From the NCBI GenBank assembly GCA_003427395.1, contig BFEA01000011.1, positions 5,007,355 through 5,031,085 on the forward strand: a stretch of DNA of 23,731 nt. Reading direction: 5' to 3'. Below the pieces are notes generated by a model. The model saw only the letters and a program-made list of their open reading frames with translations. It made no database searches and was not told the DNA's origin. The DNA is from Chara braunii. Its lineage: Eukaryota; Streptophyta; Charophyceae; Charales; Characeae. Both the position numbers and the translations under genes were made by a program. Shown piece by piece: positions 19,647 to 23,731 of this stretch. Within the stretch, counting starts at the first letter, position 1. Each line of letters begins with the position of its first letter.

Positions 19647-20502
19647 AACCTTGAATGATGGGAAGACTTTCAAGAACCGCTTACACACAATCAACCACGC
19701 AATGGAACCGGTTGCCCAGTCACAAAGTGTCCAGTGTGGCAATGGAGTATAGAAGTTTTAGTGCAGCTATCGCTGTGCCTGAGTTGCCCCTGAAAATGAG
19801 TGAATGCCAAACGTTCCTCTTTTTTTTGAAAAAAAAAAGCGGGATCGCCTTGAGATATCATCATTTAACTGACTTTCCCTGTACCATTGGCGGGATCGGA
19901 GTAGAAGGTGTGTATGTTGGATAGAAAGGTCGTGGGAAATATTCGGACATAAGTGCATGATGGCGCTCTCAGCCACTGCCCTCCCCAGTGCCCTCTAAAG
20001 AAACGGGAGAGAGAGGCCCATTGGTGTACCAGAACCGTATGTCACTAGGACAAGCCTGCCGTACGTGTCATCATAATTGTTTTCTAACCTCCCTTACAAT
20101 TTTTTCTGTTCGGAAACACTGCTAAGTGGGGCTTGCAGCATCCGTCATCGGATCACATATGATCTGATGGCCAGGGGGCACTGCTGCATGTGAGATTTCT
20201 GTCCAAATTGGCACCCCTGACTTCTTTCTAGTTTCGGAGCAGACTGACATCCCTGATCTCAGACTCCTGCCAACTCCTTTTGAACAGCATTCAAGGTCAG
20301 TAAGACTTTCCCTTCTCTTCCCCACTGAGAATTATCCTTCTCCTGTCACTTTAACACGTACACCGCCCTGTCCTTGCCCACCAGTGAGAGTACCAAACCA
20401 ATTTCCTTCTCCCTCCCTCTAATGCACTTGCCAGTACCTAACGAACTTTGCTTCTCAAGTCAGAGGATGAACAGCCTCACTGGAAGCAAGGAAGAAAAGG
20501 GT
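19647..20502. other. Stretch without a recognised gene
   Basis: Short open frames have no family signature. A segment at about 20231-20293 is bounded by TTCTTTCTAG and CAAG|GTCAGT and could be an exon (RLTSLISDSCQLL in one frame). I cannot link it to any gene, so I do not annotate it as coding. Confidence 0.4.
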
Positions 20503-20582
20503 GACTTTTAAGACAGACTCTCCTCACAGCTCAACTCTCCTTGACTCTTAAGACAGACTCTCCTCACAACTCAACTCTCCTT
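20503..20582. repeat. Two-copy tandem repeat, period 40 bp
   Basis: GACTTTTAAGACAGACTCTC at 20503 recurs as GACTCTTAAGACAGACTCTC at 20543. Each copy ends CAACTCTCCTT. I count two differences, so the duplication is recent. Confidence 0.95.
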
Positions 20583-21610
20583 CTTTTTTCAAAATAACAT
20601 TTTTTTCCCCAGAGAAGGTAGCTGCGTTGTTAGTATACTGGAAAACTGGTCTGATGTCCCTTACATTAGATCCACACTCGACCCTTCCCTTCGGTATGGT
20701 CAAGCGACCCTGAGACAGCAGTATTGATTACTTCCTGAGACATGAAGGATGTACTACTTCTCCAACCCTACTTACCCTAGTAGTCCCGTTGTCCTTTTGC
20801 TGGCCCTTCAAGGGTTTACAACTTTACACAGTGTTATGATTTTCCTCAGTCTGTTTATATTGAGCTCTATCCTAGCTACGGTGCCATCTGTAAATTCTGC
20901 TAAGGATTTGCCTGGGTCTTCTATTTTGAAACTGTCGAATTTATGCATCGGAGGTTTATTCCTGGTTGGAGTCTGTCACCTGATTCTCTTGAGCCCATAC
21001 AATGTCCTTTTCGATCAGTGAAACCCAAGGCAGTGTGATACTCACTAGCACCTCCTCCAAATTGGCTTTGAGGCTGTGGCAAACCTTTAGTTGAGTTTGC
21101 AACTTTGCAGTGCCCCCCTTTGCAGTGCCCCCCTGTCTTCCGGGCCTTCGCTCTGTCATTGTACAGATGCTGGATTTTCTAGCTTCCCTTTTCAACCCAG
21201 ACCCTCCACCTCCTGTTGTTGTGAGCAAGGGTCCACAAGTTGCCGTCTTCGTCTACTAGGTGTGGATTGCCAAAAGGGACTGTCGGAGTACCTTTTCCTT
21301 GCTAGAGGGATTTGTTTTTTTTCACGAACGTCAACACTACTACTAAAATGAAATGAATGAATTGTGGAGCATCTTCTCTGTCAAACTCCAGCAACCCCCA
21401 GCATCCAAAACCCCTTCAGCAAAGAACACGAGAAGATTGAGTTGCGAAGAGATCCATCTCCTCCACTAGTAACTGGAGCCATAAGACACCCTCTGCCAAC
21501 CACAACCCAACACCGCCAAAACTCCACACAGTCTTGTTGTTTAGCCACAAACCCCATCCTCAAGGACAGCATGCCCTTCAGTCAGTCTCAAGGCCTTCCC
21601 AGAACTTTCT
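20583..21610 (-). other. Probable 3' portion of the LINE remnant at 21611-22165
   Basis: The segment 20683-20782 resembles 9196-9290, where an A20 tail marks a LINE 3' end. On the minus strand a short frame reads FKIEDPGKSLAEFTDGTV then ARIELNINRLRKI, with no motif I recognise. A 15-16-bp direct duplication (TTTGCAGTGCCCCCC) sits at 21103-21133. No intact coding region is seen. Confidence 0.4.
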
Positions 21611-22165
21611 CTATGGGGTTGCTGTTATTGAGCAAAGGAAGGGGTTAAGTGATAAAGGGGTTGTGGAGGACGAAATGACACAAGTTAGAGCAGGTGGGGG
21701 GGCCGGAGGGATTTCTAATTTTCTTCTGGGAAAGCTTCTCTCCAAATCCCAATAAGATTGGAGCCATTTGGACCTTATCCTGCTAGAAGAATATATGTCC
21801 TGATGAAAGGTGGGCACTCTTCCCCTCCCTTCCTCTTTCCGTGAAGACCTGTATTCGTTCATTGCCCAAGCTGTACCTTCGATATCGCCAGCGGCATGGA
21901 AAGGCACTATGTTTATGATCTGTGATAGTCCTGTGCCGTGCCATGGGAGCTGTTGAAAAAATAGCAGTCTGATTATCCATTTGGTTTGTAGGGCTTTGAA
22001 TTCGTTGGAGGGGTCAATAATACTGAGGCCACCTAATGCAGCTGGTCTGGTTATGTACGTCCGTGCGTCCGTGCGACTTTTGTGATGAAGTTCATCTCGG
22101 CTGCATCTCCTGTCCTCAAGTATGCAGCCAAATTTCTGCAGGTCTGATTTTCTATGTACTTCCAC
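21611..22165 (-). pseudogene. Third LINE remnant: C-terminal part of reverse transcriptase
   Basis: The minus-strand frame contains RPAALGGLSIIDPSNEFKAL followed by QTKWIIRLLF and LPW. This matches the LINE reverse-transcriptase C-terminus, where a (L/K)P-x3-GGLGI-x-D(L/P)-x2-N-x-AL-x2-KW-x-R(L/I)L signature precedes the zinc-binding tail. The first codon of the open frame is GTG, not ATG, so its left limit is simply where the frame opens. The polymerase catalytic motifs (including YADD) are not present. The second half (proline- and serine-rich) does not look like RT and may be out of frame. Its orientation matches the other LINE remnants in the window. Confidence 0.7.
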
Positions 22166-22861
22166 GTGGTGCTACAGAGGATGCAAATCAGAGTTCAAAA
22201 CAGTCTTTCCTATGGTACAAGCCCTACTGCTAACAAACAGGTCACCCTCCAAGGACCTTGCCAGTGTTGTTCCTCCTTGCCAACGACACAATCCCAGACT
22301 ACACATCTATGCTTCTTCTTCGACCCCGTCTCGTCCTCCTACAGCGCACTGGACAGTTTTTCAAAACCTAGCACCACACGAATAAATCCTGCAAAAACGA
22401 ATTCTGAAGTTTGTTCGCTGGGCACTTCCCCCGTTGCCCCTGGAACCCTCTAGATAACTTGCTGGAAACACACTAACCACACAAGCGGTATCAAGCATCA
22501 ACTTTATGTGCATGCAAGAACAGGTCTAAGGTTCAAGACTCCACAGGTGCATTCATAGCTCACACTACAGTACATCAACAGGTAAGTACACAGGTAAGTC
22601 AATGTCAAGGTTGCAGGTTCGAACTCCAGCAACAGCACTCACACATACAACACAGAACAGCAGCCAACAACAACAGGTCCGGGATGGAATCGTGGCAGGC
22701 AAGGAAGGTGAAATCCTTTCAAAGGCAGTAAAAACATACGGCAACCCTGAACATCATCTTGGCTAGGATCCTCATCTTGTTCCACAAAGGGTCACTAACT
22801 TTGCTTCTTAGTTTCAGAACTTTCAGTCCAGCTTGTGTCAGTCTACAGTTAGATACTATCA
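22166..22861. other. Stretch without a recognised gene
   Basis: It contains two adjacent donor-like CAGGTAAGT motifs (about 22579 and 22591) and a B-box-like GGTTCGAACTCC at about 22617 without an A box. Overlapping frames of 87-99 codons have no family signature. Confidence 0.4.
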
Positions 22862-22966
22862 AGAAGCACGAGAAGAAGAAGAAGACGAGGACGGAAGGAC
22901 GGAGGTGGAGAAGAAAAAGGAGGAAGAGGAAGAAGAGGAGGGGGAGGAGGAGGAGGGGGGGGGGTC
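22862..22966. repeat. Polypurine (GAA/GGA-rich) tract
   Basis: The plus strand is almost pure A and G over about 100 bp: GAAGAAG units first, then GAGGAGG, ending in a run of ten G. It can form intramolecular triplex DNA. Glu/Lys/Arg-rich open frames here are products of the composition. Confidence 0.9.
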
Positions 22967-23184
22967 ACAGAGCCACATGGAAGGGGTTGACATTGCCCAT
23001 CAGGGTTGCAAACCTGCCGACTGCCGAATGTGACCGCCGACCGTCTTGCAGCCAACCAGTAGGGCTGACCGGTCGGTGGTCTGCTGACCAGTCTGAAAAC
23101 ACTGCCATGCACTGATTTTTTTCAAACCTGAGTTGGGGGCCGTACTGCGCTCACTGAGTACAGCCCAAATCCGCTGAGAAACTG

Positions 23185-23340
23185 TTGGGGATGGGGGGGG
23201 TATGGGGGTTTTGGGGGGGAAGGTATAGGGCGGTATAGGGGTGGTATATGGGGTATGAGGCTTTTGGGGAGGCGGTTTGGGGGTGTTGGGGGGGGGTATG
23301 GGGGTATTGGGGGCGGGTGTGGAGCTGTTGGTGGGGTGAT
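23185..23340. repeat. G-run cluster with GGGGGTATGGGGG units
   Basis: There are more than a dozen runs of four to nine G, with recurrent GGTAT spacers (GGGGTATGGGGG, GGTATAGGG, GGGTATTGGGGG). The plus strand has strong G-quadruplex potential. It directly abuts the A-tail side of the U6 pseudogene. Confidence 0.9.
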
Positions 23341-23350
23341 TGCGGGTTCC

Positions 23351-23453
23351 TTTTTTTTGTGTGTGGACCATCTCTCAATTTATGTCATCCTTGCGCAGGG
23401 GCCATGCTGATCTTCTCTGTATCGCTCCAATATTAACAGACGTCCCGAAGGAC
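23351..23453 (-). pseudogene. U6 snRNA retropseudogene, near full length with A tail
   Basis: On the minus strand it starts GTCCTTCGGGACGTC at 23453, the plant-type U6 5' stem-loop. It continues with TTGGAGCGATACAGAGAAGA, TCAGCATGGCCCCTGCGCAA, GGATGACA and TAAATTGAGAGATGGTCC (to about 23367). Relative to Arabidopsis U6 it lacks about four bases (ACGC) after GATGACA and has several substitutions, including AGATT to AGATC. It is followed by ACACACAAAAAAAA rather than a T-run terminator. No plant USE (TCCCACATCG) or TATA at the usual distance is seen in the 100 bp upstream. All this points to a retroposed copy, not an active gene. U6 would otherwise act in the spliceosome core. Confidence 0.85.
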
Positions 23454-23731
23454 AGTTCTTGGGGGTTCTGGAATCTGGACCCAAAAAAAATAAAAAAGTA
23501 ATATATAATATTTGTAGTTATATTATATAACATATATGTGCCTCTAGTGCCAGCGGCGTGTCTGGAGTGTATTTTTTGGCTGTGATAGACCTTTCTTTGT
23601 TTCGTGGATGTTTTGCTGGCTTGTGATGGGGTGTGAACCGACAGTCTGTAGAGTTTTCCATCTGGTGTGGGTGAGTGATAGTCTACTTTGATTTTGGTTA
23701 AGGTAGATTATCATTTACAGTGTAATCAGTG
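23454..23731. other. AT-rich then T/G-rich flank without a gene
   Basis: An A run (23483-23490) and ATATAATATT-type sequence (23500-23540) are followed by T/G-rich DNA. No motif or coding frame is recognised. Confidence 0.5.

Noticed and set aside
20231-20293. AG/GT-bounded segment with a coiled-coil-like frame, possible extra dynamitin exon
   Set aside because: It lies beyond the in-frame stop and poly(A) signal of the gene, and no residue pattern ties it to the C-terminal part of dynamitin.
22560-22640. Possible tRNA or SINE head at GGTTCGAACTCC
   Set aside because: Only a B-box-like motif is present. No A box at the right distance and no cloverleaf pairing.
23365-23453. Active U6 snRNA gene
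   Set aside because: Internal four-base loss, A tail in place of the T terminator, and no USE or correctly spaced TATA upstream.

Overview
The window is eukaryotic, gene-poor and repeat-rich. The lineage is most likely green (streptophyte). Two snRNA-derived sequences match plant U6, including the plant-type 5' stem-loop, and a short CCCTAAA telomere-type run lies at 9538-9553. I also find one spliced gene that resembles dynamitin, the p50 subunit of dynactin (DCTN2). As far as I know flowering plants lack cytoplasmic dynein and dynactin, so a streptophyte alga or a seedless plant is my best guess. That placement is inference.

Layout. 1-3650: a decayed non-LTR retrotransposon (LINE) on the minus strand, with an ORF1 remnant carrying a CCHC knuckle (1561-2526) and the C-terminal zinc-binding end of ORF2 (655-1197); the endonuclease and most of the reverse transcriptase are missing. 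4296-16307: exons of the dynamitin-like gene on the plus strand, at 4296-4373, 6941-7031, 13103-13272, a possible 38-nt exon at 15473-15510, 15625-15901 and 16158-16307, with an AATAAA at 16375. Reading phases chain correctly across all of these. The first exon with the start codon was not found. The introns hold a degenerate ~70-bp tandem array (5840-6200), AT palindromes (8550-8640), LINE 3' ends (9067-9300, 10541-10873), telomere-like and G/T-biased DNA (9538-10350), a decayed Gag-like region (11401-12300), several tandem duplications and a 127-bp (TC)n tract.

16440-23731 is a mosaic of dead retroelements: a frameshifted Ty3/gypsy reverse transcriptase (16623-16980, minus), a tRNA-derived SINE-like element (17309 to about 17640), a 5'-truncated U6 pseudogene (17671-17734, minus), a ~395-bp tandem duplication (17814-18600), a tiny hairpin-plus-poly(A) insertion with a 17-bp target-site duplication (19570-19646), a third LINE reverse-transcriptase remnant (21611-22165, minus), a polypurine tract, a G-run cluster and a near full-length U6 pseudogene (23365-23453, minus).

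The non-coding part reads as LINE-driven retroposition: LINE pieces, and small RNAs (U6, tRNA-derived, a hairpin) inserted with A-rich tails. The most biologically interesting item is the dynamitin-like gene, which seems to end well short of the animal protein. I see no CRISPR array, prokaryotic operon, rRNA gene or intact mobile element.
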